DNA from: Candidatus Pullichristensenella stercoripullorum
GTDB taxonomy: Bacteria > Bacillota > Clostridia > Christensenellales > Aristaeellaceae
DNA: 10,860 nt
Assembly (NCBI GenBank): GCA_018712885.1
Contig: DVGE01000010.1
Coordinates: forward strand, 1 to 10,860
Reading direction: 5' to 3'
Shown here: positions 1-6,352 of the stretch, one piece after another
Layout of the letters: each line of letters starts with the position of its first letter
Numbering within the stretch: position 1 is the first letter of the stretch
Notes under the pieces: model-generated
The model's input: only the letters and a program-made list of their open reading frames with translations
Database searches by the model: none
Told to the model about the DNA's origin: nothing
Position numbers and translations under genes: made by a program

Positions 1-33
1 ATGCATCCATGATCATTATCCTCCGATGAAGCG

Positions 34-62
34 TTGAAGTGATCTCCGTTGCGCGCTATAAT
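34..62 (+). promoter_or_regulatory. sigma-A-type promoter of the Nudix gene
   Basis: TTGAAG at 34-39 and a perfect TATAAT at 57-62 are separated by 17 bases. Transcription would begin near 69, giving a leader of about 18 bases before the ATG at 87. This placement excludes the upstream in-frame ATG at 39, which overlaps the -35 element. Confidence 0.75.
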
Positions 63-86
63 GCTGGCGCCAGAGAGGTGGACGAT

Positions 87-515
87 ATGGCTGTATACCT
101 TCGCAACTGCGCGGGCGGCGTCGTCTTTGCCGGCGAGGACGTCTTTTGGCTCAATAACGACAAAGGCGAGTGGATCATGCCCAAGGGCGTCATCCGCGAC
201 CGGCGCGACGCGCGCGAGATCGCGCTCTACCGCGTGGAAGCTGAAGCCGGCATCCGCGCCGAGATCGTCGCGTTCGTCGGGCGCACCTGCTATAACTTCT
301 TCTCCCGATCGCGGCGGAGGGAAGTCTCCAACCGCATCCAATGGTTCGCCATGCGCGCGCCGGATCGCCGCTATCGCGTCGCTTTCGAGCAAGGGTTCCT
401 CGACGGCGGCTATTATCCCTGCGAAGCGGCCATGCGCCTGCTGACGCACGAACAGGATCGTGAGATACTGCGCAGGGCGCGGGAGATCGTCGCCGCGCCT
501 GCGGCGTACGGATGA
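87..515 (+). CDS. Nudix-fold protein with a degenerate Nudix box
   Basis: The product is 142 residues, a normal size for a single-domain Nudix protein. Members of this fold hydrolyse nucleoside diphosphates linked to another group, or act as nucleotide sensors; the substrate here is unknown. The fold is suggested by residues 7-36 (a strand, then GEWIMPKG) and by the helix-loop-helix at 34-56 ending EAEAGI. Against the GX5EX7REUXEEXGU signature, G34, E53 and G55 are kept, but position 40 is Arg, 48 Tyr, 49 Arg and 52 Ala, so most metal-binding glutamates are missing. The later part (NRIQWFAM, then EQGFLDGGYYP) reads like the second half of a clostridial Nudix family. I chose ATG 87 over the in-frame ATG at 39 because AGAGAGGTG lies at 72-80 and the promoter covers 34-62. 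The gene stands alone and converges on the aldo/keto reductase gene. It may be a weak enzyme or a binding protein. The fold call is fairly sure; activity is uncertain. Confidence 0.8.
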   Translation: MAVYLRNCAGGVVFAGEDVFWLNNDKGEWIMPKGVIRDRRDAREIALYRVEAEAGIRAEIVAFVGRTCYNFFSRSRRREVSNRIQWFAMRAPDRRYRVAFEQGFLDGGYYPCEAAMRLLTHEQDREILRRAREIVAAPAAYG

Positions 516-516
516 G

Positions 517-549
517 AAAAGACCACCGGCAAAAACCGGCGGTCTTTTT
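517..549 (+). terminator. Rho-independent terminator between convergent genes
   Basis: The arms GACC/GGTC (521-524 and 541-544) and CCGG/CCGG (526-529 and 536-539) enclose a CAAAAA loop, with one A/C mismatch. The stem extends through AAAA pairing with the T run at 545-549. It lies two bases after the Nudix stop codon. The A run at 517-520 means it could also end the minus-strand aldo/keto reductase transcript, though with a shorter U tract. Confidence 0.85.
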
Positions 550-555
550 CGTTGC

Positions 556-1674
556 TCAGGCGCGCATTTGCGCGGCGATGGCCTGTATGCGCTCGTGGAT
601 GGGCACGGCGAAGTGCTGCGGGCACGCGGCTTCGCAGGCCAGACAGCCCACGCAGTCGGGGCGCTGCTCCCTGGCGTAAACGGCGCGGAAGGAATCCGGG
701 TCGTCGAACATGGCGGCGCGGTCGTAGGCCTGGAAGATCTCGGGGATCTTCACGCCCTGCGGACAGGGCTGGCAGTAGCCGCAGCCGGTGCAGCCAATGG
801 GCGTGCGCGCCTCATAAGCCTCGCGCACGCGCGCGAGCGTCTCCTTTTCCTCCGCCGACAGGCAGCCGACATCCGCGACGTCGAAGATGCGCAGGTTCTC
901 CTCCAGCTGCTCTGGATAGGTCATGCCGGAAAGTATGACGGTGACTTCCGGGCGATCGAGCAGATAGCGGAAAGCCCAGTCCGCGCGGCTGCGGCCCGGC
1001 ACGCAGGCGTTGTAGAGCGCGTCCACGGCCTCGGGCGCCGTCTTGGTCAGCGCGCCGCCGCGCAGGGGCTCCATGACGATGACGCCGACGCCGCGCTCTG
1101 CGGCCAGGCGAACGCCGTCCATGGTCGCCTGGCGATGTTCGTCGAGCAGATTCATCTGCACCTGGCAGACGTCCCAATCGCAGGCGGTGAGGATGCGGCG
1201 GAACACGTCCGCCTCATCGTGGAAGGAAAAGCCGATGCGCCGGGCGCGGCCCTCGGAGCGGAGGCGGCGCATGAAGTCCAGCGCGCCCATTTCCAGCATT
1301 TTTTCAAAGCGGGCCTTGTCCAGCGCGTGGAGAAGATAGACGTCCACATGATCGGTGCGCAGCTTTTCCAGCTGCTCGCAAAAGAGCCTTTCCATGTCTT
1401 CCGGCTTTTCCACCAACCAGACAGGCAGCTTGGTCGCCAGCAGCACACGCTCGCGGTAGCCGTCCTGCAAAGCCTCGCCGACGATCCGCTCGCTTTCGCC
1501 GCCATGGTAGCCGTAGGCGGTATCGACGTAGTTCACGCCGCCGTCGATGGCCTGCCGGATGAGGGAAATGGCGGCGGGGCGATCCACCGCGCCGTCTTTT
1601 TGCGCCAGGCGCATGCAGCCGATGCCGAGCGCGCTGACGCGCTGGCCGTCCCCGGGAAACGTGCGGTAGAGCAT
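556..1674 (-). CDS. aldo/keto reductase with C-terminal two-[4Fe-4S] ferredoxin domain
   Basis: The product is a 372-residue cytoplasmic oxidoreductase. Residues 1-285 form an aldo/keto reductase barrel. The catalytic tetrad is visible as D51, Y56 (DTAYGY), K82 (ATKLP) and H116 (YLLHALD). The C-terminal part has two four-cysteine clusters, C295/C298/C301/C304 and C341/C344/C347/C351, each followed by Pro, as in bacterial ferredoxins that bind two [4Fe-4S] centres. This architecture is common in anaerobes; substrates are mostly unknown, and electrons could pass between NAD(P)H, the clusters and a carbonyl substrate. Its ATG follows the phoR TAA with no gap, and GGGGAGGGG, which lies within the end of phoR, serves as the ribosome binding site. 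It is therefore very probably the last gene of the phoBR transcript and translationally coupled to phoR. A role in the phosphate response is inference from position only. Confidence 0.93.
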   Translation of the reverse strand: MLYRTFPGDGQRVSALGIGCMRLAQKDGAVDRPAAISLIRQAIDGGVNYVDTAYGYHGGESERIVGEALQDGYRERVLLATKLPVWLVEKPEDMERLFCEQLEKLRTDHVDVYLLHALDKARFEKMLEMGALDFMRRLRSEGRARRIGFSFHDEADVFRRILTACDWDVCQVQMNLLDEHRQATMDGVRLAAERGVGVIVMEPLRGGALTKTAPEAVDALYNACVPGRSRADWAFRYLLDRPEVTVILSGMTYPEQLEENLRIFDVADVGCLSAEEKETLARVREAYEARTPIGCTGCGYCQPCPQGVKIPEIFQAYDRAAMFDDPDSFRAVYAREQRPDCVGCLACEAACPQHFAVPIHERIQAIAAQMRA

Positions 1675-3561
1675 TTAGTTCCCCTCCCCTGATGTGCCTT
1701 CGTCCGCTCTGGGCGCATCCTCATGGATGCCGCGGCGACGGCTCTCGTCGCGCTCGCGCTGTTCCTTGCTGCGCTCTTCGTCAGTGATGTCCATGACTTC
1801 ATCGTCCCCGCCCGCTTCGAGCTCCTCCTGGGATGGCGGCGGGGCGATGGGCAGCGTGACGAGGAATTCCGTACCCTCGCCGAACTTGGAATGGACTTCG
1901 ATCTCGCCATTCATGCCGCGCACGATGTGCTTGACGATGGCAAGGCCCAGGCCCGTGCCGCCCATGGCGCGGGAGCGGCCCTTGTCCACGCGGTAGAAGC
2001 GCTCGAACAGGCGCGGCAGATGTTCCTCGGGGATGCCGATGCCGGTATCGGAGATGGTCAGGTTGGCCTCGCGCTCGTTGCCGAACACGTGGACGGTCAC
2101 CGAGCCGCCGGGCTTGTTGTACTTGATGGCGTTCTCGATGAGGTTGATGAGCATCTGTTCCACATGGTCGGGGTTCCCGAGGATGTAGACGGGCTTTTTG
2201 TTGCGGTGGGCGTTGATGGTGACCTGTTTCTCCTCGGCGTGGATGCGCAGCATGTCGGCGACCTCAAAGGCCATCTTGTCCAGCTGTATGCGGTCGGTGG
2301 ACGTTTCGGTCATGCCGCTCTCCAGCTTGCTGATGGAGAGTATGTCGTTGATGAGGCGCGTGAGGCGCTCGGCCTCCAGCATGATGATCTTGAGGAATTT
2401 TTCCGCCATGGGGGGATTGTTGATCGCCCCGTCGAGCAGCGTTTCCACAAAACCCTTGATGGAGGTGAGCGGCGTTTTGAGCTCATGGGAGACGTTGGCC
2501 ACAAAGTCCGTGCGCACCTGTTCGAGGCGGCGCAGCTCGGTGATGTCCTCGACCATGGCCAGCGCGCCGACCACCTTGCCGTCCTGCCGCATGGGAGAGA
2601 CGTACAGGCGCAGCGGGCGATGCCCGCGGCCGACCGCCGTGCGCGCGGCGACTTCATTGGTGTAAACGCCCTCGCGGCGCATGGCCTCGCCGAAGACGCT
2701 CTCCAGATTGACGTTTTTGCACGCCTCGACCACGGCCACGCCCTCGGAATTGGGCGCGATGCCCATCAATTTGCGAGCCACGGGCGTGACCAGCAGTATG
2801 TGCAGCTTGGCGTCGACGACGATGATGCCGCTCTGCATCTGGTTCATGATGACCGAGATGGCGTGGTCGCGGCTGCGCTGGCGGAAGACGCGCTGCTCGA
2901 TCTGCTCGATGACGGCGTTGATGCCTTCCACTTCTTCGCGCAGGTCGGCGCCGTGTTGCAGCTGTATGCGCGCGTCATAGCGGCCGTCGGAAAAGTCCGT
3001 GAGCACGTCGGTCACCTGACGGATCACGGAGCGGCGGCGCATATCGTAGATATAGACAAGGGCGAACACCAGCGCGCACACGCCCACTACGATCAGGGCA
3101 TAAATAAGCAGGCGCTCGCCAAATACCGTGAACGCCGTAACGCCGGGGCGCGACATACGCAGACTGGCGCCGTCGGAAAATGCGTACAAAACACAGAGCG
3201 ACCCGTCCGCGTCGCTCGTATAGCGGATGACCCCTTCCAGCTGCGCCTGTTCCAGCAGCTGATGCTCCTGCTCGGTCAATCGCTCCCTGCCTGGACGGTT
3301 GTCATACAGCGAGGCGCCCTGCGCGTCGAAATAGGCAAGGCCCATCTGCGCGTCTTCGGGCATCTGCTGCAGTATGGCCAGGCGCTGTTCATCATCCTCC
3401 GCGCCTTCGAGCAGCTTGGAGGCGACCGTACAGCCAAAGGCAAGGCTCTCGGTCAATTCGCCGTTGCGATCGACCGAGAGCGAATAAGCGCTTATCGCCA
3501 GGATCACCAGCATGAACGCAAGCGCAAGAAGGGCCGCTTTGACAGCGACCCGGGAACTCAC
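1675..3561 (-). CDS. phoR: PhoR-type sensor histidine kinase
   Basis: This is a 628-residue membrane histidine kinase partnered with the adjacent response regulator. Residues about 8-28 form the first membrane helix, 29-147 an extracytoplasmic sensor domain and about 150-172 the second helix. A HAMP-like linker (about 173-225) and a PAS domain (about 230-340) follow. The HisKA domain carries the phospho-acceptor H359 in NVSHELKTP. The ATPase domain (about 455-572) has the N box at N473/N477, the G1 box DTGIGIP from D505 and the G2 box GGTGLGL at 534-540. The kinase would sense an envelope or phosphate-related signal, phosphorylate PhoB and dephosphorylate it when unstimulated. The start is GTG, overlapping the phoB stop by four bases, with AGGAG at 3570-3574 on the minus strand. 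Beyond the ATPase domain there is an unusual acidic and basic tail (576-628). WalK is an alternative with similar layout; the PhoB-like partner favours PhoR. Confidence 0.9.
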   Translation of the reverse strand: MSSRVAVKAALLALAFMLVILAISAYSLSVDRNGELTESLAFGCTVASKLLEGAEDDEQRLAILQQMPEDAQMGLAYFDAQGASLYDNRPGRERLTEQEHQLLEQAQLEGVIRYTSDADGSLCVLYAFSDGASLRMSRPGVTAFTVFGERLLIYALIVVGVCALVFALVYIYDMRRRSVIRQVTDVLTDFSDGRYDARIQLQHGADLREEVEGINAVIEQIEQRVFRQRSRDHAISVIMNQMQSGIIVVDAKLHILLVTPVARKLMGIAPNSEGVAVVEACKNVNLESVFGEAMRREGVYTNEVAARTAVGRGHRPLRLYVSPMRQDGKVVGALAMVEDITELRRLEQVRTDFVANVSHELKTPLTSIKGFVETLLDGAINNPPMAEKFLKIIMLEAERLTRLINDILSISKLESGMTETSTDRIQLDKMAFEVADMLRIHAEEKQVTINAHRNKKPVYILGNPDHVEQMLINLIENAIKYNKPGGSVTVHVFGNEREANLTISDTGIGIPEEHLPRLFERFYRVDKGRSRAMGGTGLGLAIVKHIVRGMNGEIEVHSKFGEGTEFLVTLPIAPPPSQEELEAGGDDEVMDITDEERSKEQRERDESRRRGIHEDAPRADEGTSGEGN

Positions 3562-4259
3562 AGACGGTTCTCCTGCCTGTCGTTGAACTTGTAGCCGACG
3601 CCGCGGATCGTTTCGATATAATGGGCGTCGTCGCCAAGTTTCTGACGGATGTGGCGGATGTGTACGTCGACCGTGCGGGTCTCGCCATAGAACTCATAGC
3701 CCCAGATGCGATCGAGCAAAAAGTCGCGCGTGAGCACCTTGCCGCGAGAAAGGACGAGCAGCTTGAGCAGCTCGAACTCCTTGAGGGTGAGCGACAGCTT
3801 TTCGCCGTTGCGGAAGGCCTCGTAATTGCCTACATCAATGGTCAGCCCGCCGACGTGGAGGATGCCCTCTTCCTCGTTCTGCGGGGCGGCGCGGCGCAAA
3901 AGCGCCTTCACGCGGGCGATGAGCTCACGCACGGAGAACGGCTTGGTGATATAATCGTCCGCGCCCAGCTCGAGGCCGAGGATCTTATCCACCTCATCGC
4001 CCTTGGCAGTGAGCATGATGATGGGGATGTCCGCAGTCGTCGGCGCGCTCTTGAGCCGCCGGCACACTTCCATGCCATCAATGCCGGGGAGCATGATATC
4101 CAGCAGCACCATCGCGGGACGCTCATGCGCACAGACCACCAGCGCGTCTTCGCCCGTCGCGGCAGTCACGACCCTGTAACCGGAAGCCTCGAGATTAAAC
4201 GAGAGCAGTTCAAGGATGTGAGCCTCGTCGTCAACGGCCAAAATAAGTTCGTTTGCCAT
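3558..4259 (-). CDS. phoB: PhoB/PhoP-type response regulator
   Basis: This is a 233-residue OmpR/PhoB-family transcription factor of typical length. The receiver domain (about 1-120) has the acidic pair D10/D11, the phospho-acceptor D54 in LLDIMLPG, T84 in MLTAKG and K106 in the ITKPF switch motif. The winged-helix DNA-binding domain (about 132-228) contains the LTLKEFELLKLL segment, the recognition-helix stretch TRTVDVHIRHIRQKL and the C-terminal RGVGYKF wing. In related bacteria the phosphorylated dimer controls phosphate uptake genes. A ribosome binding site, AAAGAGG, lies just upstream of the ATG. The gene overlaps phoR by four bases, which implies coupled translation. No pst transporter or phoU gene lies in the window, so the phosphate assignment rests on similarity alone. 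Confidence 0.92.
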   Translation of the reverse strand: MANELILAVDDEAHILELLSFNLEASGYRVVTAATGEDALVVCAHERPAMVLLDIMLPGIDGMEVCRRLKSAPTTADIPIIMLTAKGDEVDKILGLELGADDYITKPFSVRELIARVKALLRRAAPQNEEEGILHVGGLTIDVGNYEAFRNGEKLSLTLKEFELLKLLVLSRGKVLTRDFLLDRIWGYEFYGETRTVDVHIRHIRQKLGDDAHYIETIRGVGYKFNDRQENRL

Positions 4260-4297
4260 GCGCGTATCCTCTTTCTTTCTTGTAGTTGGTATCTTGA

Positions 4298-4314
4298 CCG
4301 GCGTGGCGCGCCGG
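4298..4314 (-). other. GC-rich hairpin in the nrdR-phoB gap
   Basis: CCGGCG and CGCCGG at 4298-4303 and 4309-4314 form a six-pair stem with a five-base loop, just after the nrdR stop. In the minus-strand transcript it is followed by TCAAGATACC, not a U run, so it is not a standard terminator. It might cause partial attenuation or protect an mRNA end. No convincing phoB promoter is seen in the 57-base gap. Confidence 0.4.
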
Positions 4315-4316
4315 GG

Positions 4317-4778
4317 TTACCCTTCTCCATCCCGGAGGAGCTTGGAAAGCTCGTCCATGAAGGTCTGTATGTCGCGGAACTGGCGGTAGACCGACGCGAA
4401 GCGGACGTAGGCGACCTCGTCGAGCTTTTTGAGGCCCTCCATGACCATTTCGCCGATGGCCTGGCTGGTGATCTCCGCTTCGCCCTGGGAATAGGCGCGG
4501 CGCTCCACCTCGCGCACCAGCGCGTCGATCTCCTCCAACGACACCGGGCGCTTTTCGCAGGCCTTGATGATGCCGTGGCGGAGCTTGTCCGCCTGGAACG
4601 GCTCGCGCGTCTCGTCCTTTTTCACGACCATGAGCGGGATCATGTCGATGCGCTCGTACGTCGTAAAGCGGCGGCCGCACTTTTCACATTCGCGGCGGCG
4701 GCGGATGGTGAGCCCGTCCTCGCTCTGGCGCGAATCGACCACACGGCTCTGCATGCAGCTGCAAAAAACGCATTTCAT
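4317..4778 (-). CDS. nrdR: transcriptional repressor NrdR
   Basis: NrdR is a nucleotide-responsive repressor of ribonucleotide reductase genes: ATP/dATP binding to its ATP-cone domain controls oligomer state and DNA binding. The 153-residue product has the usual length. The N-terminal zinc ribbon has C3/C6 and C31/C34, with the family motif VVDSRQSEDG and IRRRRECEKCGRRFTTYERI. The ATP-cone begins near residue 47 (PLMVVKKD.TREPFQADKL) and runs to about 137. The start at 4778 is supported by GAGGTGA at 4788-4794 on the minus strand, eight bases upstream. A sigma-A-like promoter lies at 4804-4832. The gene sits upstream of phoB in the same direction without a clear terminator between. In many Clostridia nrdR lies close to ylmC/ymxH and the sigE-sigG region, which fits the neighbourhood. 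Confidence 0.97.
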   Translation of the reverse strand: MKCVFCSCMQSRVVDSRQSEDGLTIRRRRECEKCGRRFTTYERIDMIPLMVVKKDETREPFQADKLRHGIIKACEKRPVSLEEIDALVREVERRAYSQGEAEITSQAIGEMVMEGLKKLDEVAYVRFASVYRQFRDIQTFMDELSKLLRDGEG

Positions 4779-4803
4779 CCGCTAGTTCACCTCATACGTT
4801 AAT

Positions 4804-4832
4804 ATTATACACGTAAAATAACGATTCGTCTA
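4804..4832 (-). promoter_or_regulatory. sigma-A-type promoter of nrdR and probably phoBR
   Basis: On the minus strand TAGACG (4832-4827) precedes TATAAT (4809-4804) with a 17-base spacer. The -10 is perfect; the -35 matches four of six consensus bases. An AT-rich core is flanked by ACGT at 4796-4799 and 4811-4814, so a regulator could bind over the -10. Confidence 0.6.
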
Positions 4833-4852
4833 GCCCTATCCGAAAAAATGTT

Positions 4853-4881
4853 AAGAAAAACCGGATGTTTCTTCCGGTCTT
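4853..4881 (-). terminator. Rho-independent terminator of ylmC
   Basis: On the minus strand AAGACCGGA pairs with TCCGGTTTT (eight Watson-Crick pairs and one G-T wobble) around a seven-base loop, followed by a run of T. It starts six bases after the ylmC stop codon and separates ylmC from nrdR. Confidence 0.85.
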
Positions 4882-4886
4882 TGGGC

Positions 4887-5132
4887 CTATTGTCCAAAAT
4901 TGGCGTCCAATTCCACGAGGATCACGTCATCCCCGATGCGGCGGATGCGCTCCCAGGGGATCGAAAGCCCCTCCCGGTCGGGTTTGAGGCAGCTGAGAAA
5001 GCCTCCCGGACTGGGCACGATGAGCGCTGAAACGCAGGCCGCATCGTTCAGACGCAGGTCGATGGGCTTCCCCAGGCGCCGCCCGTCGCAGATGTTGATG
5101 ACATCCTTCTGCTTGAGTTCGCCAAACGTCAT
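4887..5132 (-). CDS. ylmC: YlmC/YmxH-family PRC-barrel protein, sporulation-associated
   Basis: The product is an 81-residue single-domain protein of the YlmC/YmxH family, which has a PRC-barrel fold and is restricted largely to endospore formers. The family features are visible: an N-terminal TFGELKQKDVINI strand, DGRRLGKPIDL, a turn, SALIVPSPGG, and the closing SIPWERIRRIGDDVILVEL, which is the most diagnostic stretch. The molecular role is not established; family members are linked to sporulation by conservation. The ATG at 5132 has GGGGAGGGG about six bases upstream. It stands divergent from spoIIGA and ends at its own terminator. In Bacillus the ylmC homologue lies downstream of sigE and sigG; here it is upstream on the opposite strand, suggesting a local inversion. 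Confidence 0.88.
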   Translation of the reverse strand: MTFGELKQKDVINICDGRRLGKPIDLRLNDAACVSALIVPSPGGFLSCLKPDREGLSIPWERIRRIGDDVILVELDANFGQ

Positions 5133-5195
5133 GCGATCCCCTCCCCCTGCATCCTATGCGCAGGCGCCAAAAACCGTGCAAAAAAAGATGATCCC

Positions 5196-5202
5196 TTCGA
5201 CA
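5196..5202 (-). promoter_or_regulatory. candidate Spo0A box, perfect heptamer
   Basis: The minus strand reads TGTCGAA, identical to the core Spo0A box. It lies 64 bases upstream of ylmC and about 306 bases upstream of spoIIGA. A single heptamer can occur by chance, so this is suggestive only. Confidence 0.35.
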
Positions 5203-5423
5203 CCCGTCCCAGCCCCGCCATATTCGTGGTGCGCAACGCGCGCTTTGCAATGGCGGCGGCTTTGGATGTCATTTTTTGTCAGTCAGAAAGCCTGTTCGCC
5301 GCCCGTTTGACGCCCTTGGCCGGCTGATCCCGCAAAAATCGACGCGCCGCGGAAGGCGTTGAGGTCGGCGGGCGCACCGGCTTGTCGCTTTTTCCCGCGA
5401 AACTGCGTTAAGCGATGAAAAAA

Positions 5424-5430
5424 CGTCGAA
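5424..5430 (+). promoter_or_regulatory. candidate Spo0A box upstream of spoIIGA
   Basis: CGTCGAA matches six of seven bases of TGTCGAA. It lies about 70 bases before the predicted spoIIGA transcription start. The B. subtilis spoIIG promoter is activated by Spo0A from upstream boxes, so the position is reasonable. Confidence 0.35.
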
Positions 5431-5484
5431 AAATTCCGCAGGATCGCCGGCATTTTTCTCAGGCATTGTCCCCACCCGGGCCGC

Positions 5485-5504
5485 TATAATGCCTTCGGAG
5501 GTGA
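5485..5504 (+). promoter_or_regulatory. -10 element and ribosome binding site of spoIIGA
   Basis: TATAAT at 5485-5490 has no recognisable -35 at 16-18 bases (the 17-base position reads GGCATT), consistent with an activator-dependent promoter. GGAGGTGA at 5497-5504 precedes the ATG at 5509. If this -10 is used, the transcript would start almost at the ribosome binding site, leaving a leader of about 12 bases. Confidence 0.5.
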
Positions 5505-5508
5505 GCGC

Positions 5509-6339
5509 ATGGCCGTGAGCGTCGAGGCGTATTGGCTGGTGAACTTCGCCATGGATCTTCTGGCCACGGCCATCATCGCCCGCAGTCTTGGGCGCGTGCG
5601 CTGGAAGCGCGTGGCGCTGGCCGCGGCGGTGGGCGCGTCCTGGGCGGCGCTCGCGCAGCTCGGCGCGCTGCGCTTCCTCGGCTCGCTGCCGGCGCTGGCG
5701 GCGCTGTCCCTTCTGATGGCGGCCATCGCCATTCCGCCGGATTCCCTGCGCACGGCGCTCGTTTCGGGCGCGGCGCTCCTGGGCGGCGGCGTCTTTCTCG
5801 GCGGCGTACAGCTCGCTGCCCTGCGCCTGTTCCGCGGCGCGGGGGCGGCGGCCTTCTTCGCCGGCGCGCTGCTGGGCGCGGGGGCGCTGCTGGCGGCTAC
5901 GGCGCTGCGCAAAAAGCGGCTGGTGACCTGGGAGGTGCAGGTCTTTCTCTCCGCCGGCGGCGGCGAGGCGCGCTTCCGGGCGCTGGTGGACACGGGAAAC
6001 CGTCTGCGCGAACCGTTCAGCGGCCTGCCGGTGCTCATCTGCGAGCGCGGGGTGCTCGCGGACGTGCTGCCGGCGGGCTACGACGCCCTGCCGCCCGGCG
6101 GCGCGCCGCCCGGTTTTCGGCAGGTGGGCTACGGCGCGCTGGGCGGCGGCGGACGGATGAACTGCTTCCGCCCGGAGCTGTGCCTGGTGGATTACGGAAA
6201 CGGCTATCTGAAGTCGCCCGACCTCTGGGTGGCGGTGTATCCGGGCAAGATGCCCGGAGGCGTGCGCGCGCTCGCCCCGCCGGTGGTCGGCGCGGCGCAG
6301 CCGCCGTCGAGACGGGCGGCGGCGCGGACGACAGGATGA
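5509..6339 (+). CDS. spoIIGA: sigma-E processing peptidase SpoIIGA
   Basis: SpoIIGA is the membrane-bound aspartic-type protease that removes the pro-sequence of sigma-E in the mother cell after asymmetric division. The 276-residue product has a hydrophobic N-terminal half with about five predicted membrane segments (roughly 8-24, 35-52, 58-76, 83-105, 112-132). A positively charged RKKR turn then leads to the soluble protease domain. The catalytic signature is LVDTGNRLREP with D161, followed by SGLPVLI and, later, FRQVGYGALGGGGRMNCFRPEL. The protease domain is followed by a short Pro/Ala/Arg tail of about 25 residues. The sequence is very rich in Ala and Gly, as expected from the high GC content. 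The start has GGAGGTGA upstream. It is immediately followed by sigE, its substrate, 13 bases downstream, which strongly supports the call. Length is a little below that of the Bacillus protein. Confidence 0.95.
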   Translation: MAVSVEAYWLVNFAMDLLATAIIARSLGRVRWKRVALAAAVGASWAALAQLGALRFLGSLPALAALSLLMAAIAIPPDSLRTALVSGAALLGGGVFLGGVQLAALRLFRGAGAAAFFAGALLGAGALLAATALRKKRLVTWEVQVFLSAGGGEARFRALVDTGNRLREPFSGLPVLICERGVLADVLPAGYDALPPGGAPPGFRQVGYGALGGGGRMNCFRPELCLVDYGNGYLKSPDLWVAVYPGKMPGGVRALAPPVVGAAQPPSRRAAARTTG

Positions 6340-6352
6340 AAGGAGAAAGAGC

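Larger units (their letters stand above)
5133..5508. promoter_or_regulatory. 376-base gene-free divergent region between ylmC and spoIIGA
   Basis: No supported gene lies here. It holds the leader of ylmC on the left, several Spo0A-box-like heptamers, and the -10 and ribosome binding site of spoIIGA on the right. The base composition has A- and T-runs (5180-5187, 5272-5277, 5418-5423, 5430-5433, 5453-5457) not seen in the flanking coding DNA, as expected for a control region. No clear sigma-A promoter was found for ylmC; TAGGAT near 5150 on the minus strand is the nearest -10-like sequence, without a good -35. Confidence 0.6.

Noticed and set aside
39..86. Upstream in-frame ATG giving a longer Nudix protein
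   Set aside because: It overlaps the -35 element, lies upstream of the predicted transcript start, has no ribosome binding site, and adds residues not part of the fold.
460..4802. Long plus-strand open frames (410, 623 and 393 codons) opposite the minus-strand genes
   Set aside because: They are antisense to well-supported phoR, phoB, nrdR and reductase genes, show no recognisable domains, and are expected in GC-rich DNA where stop codons are rare.
5415..5489. A 24-codon plus-strand frame starting ATGAAAAAACG in the spoIIGA control region
   Set aside because: No ribosome binding site, no similarity, and its stop codon lies within the predicted -10 element.
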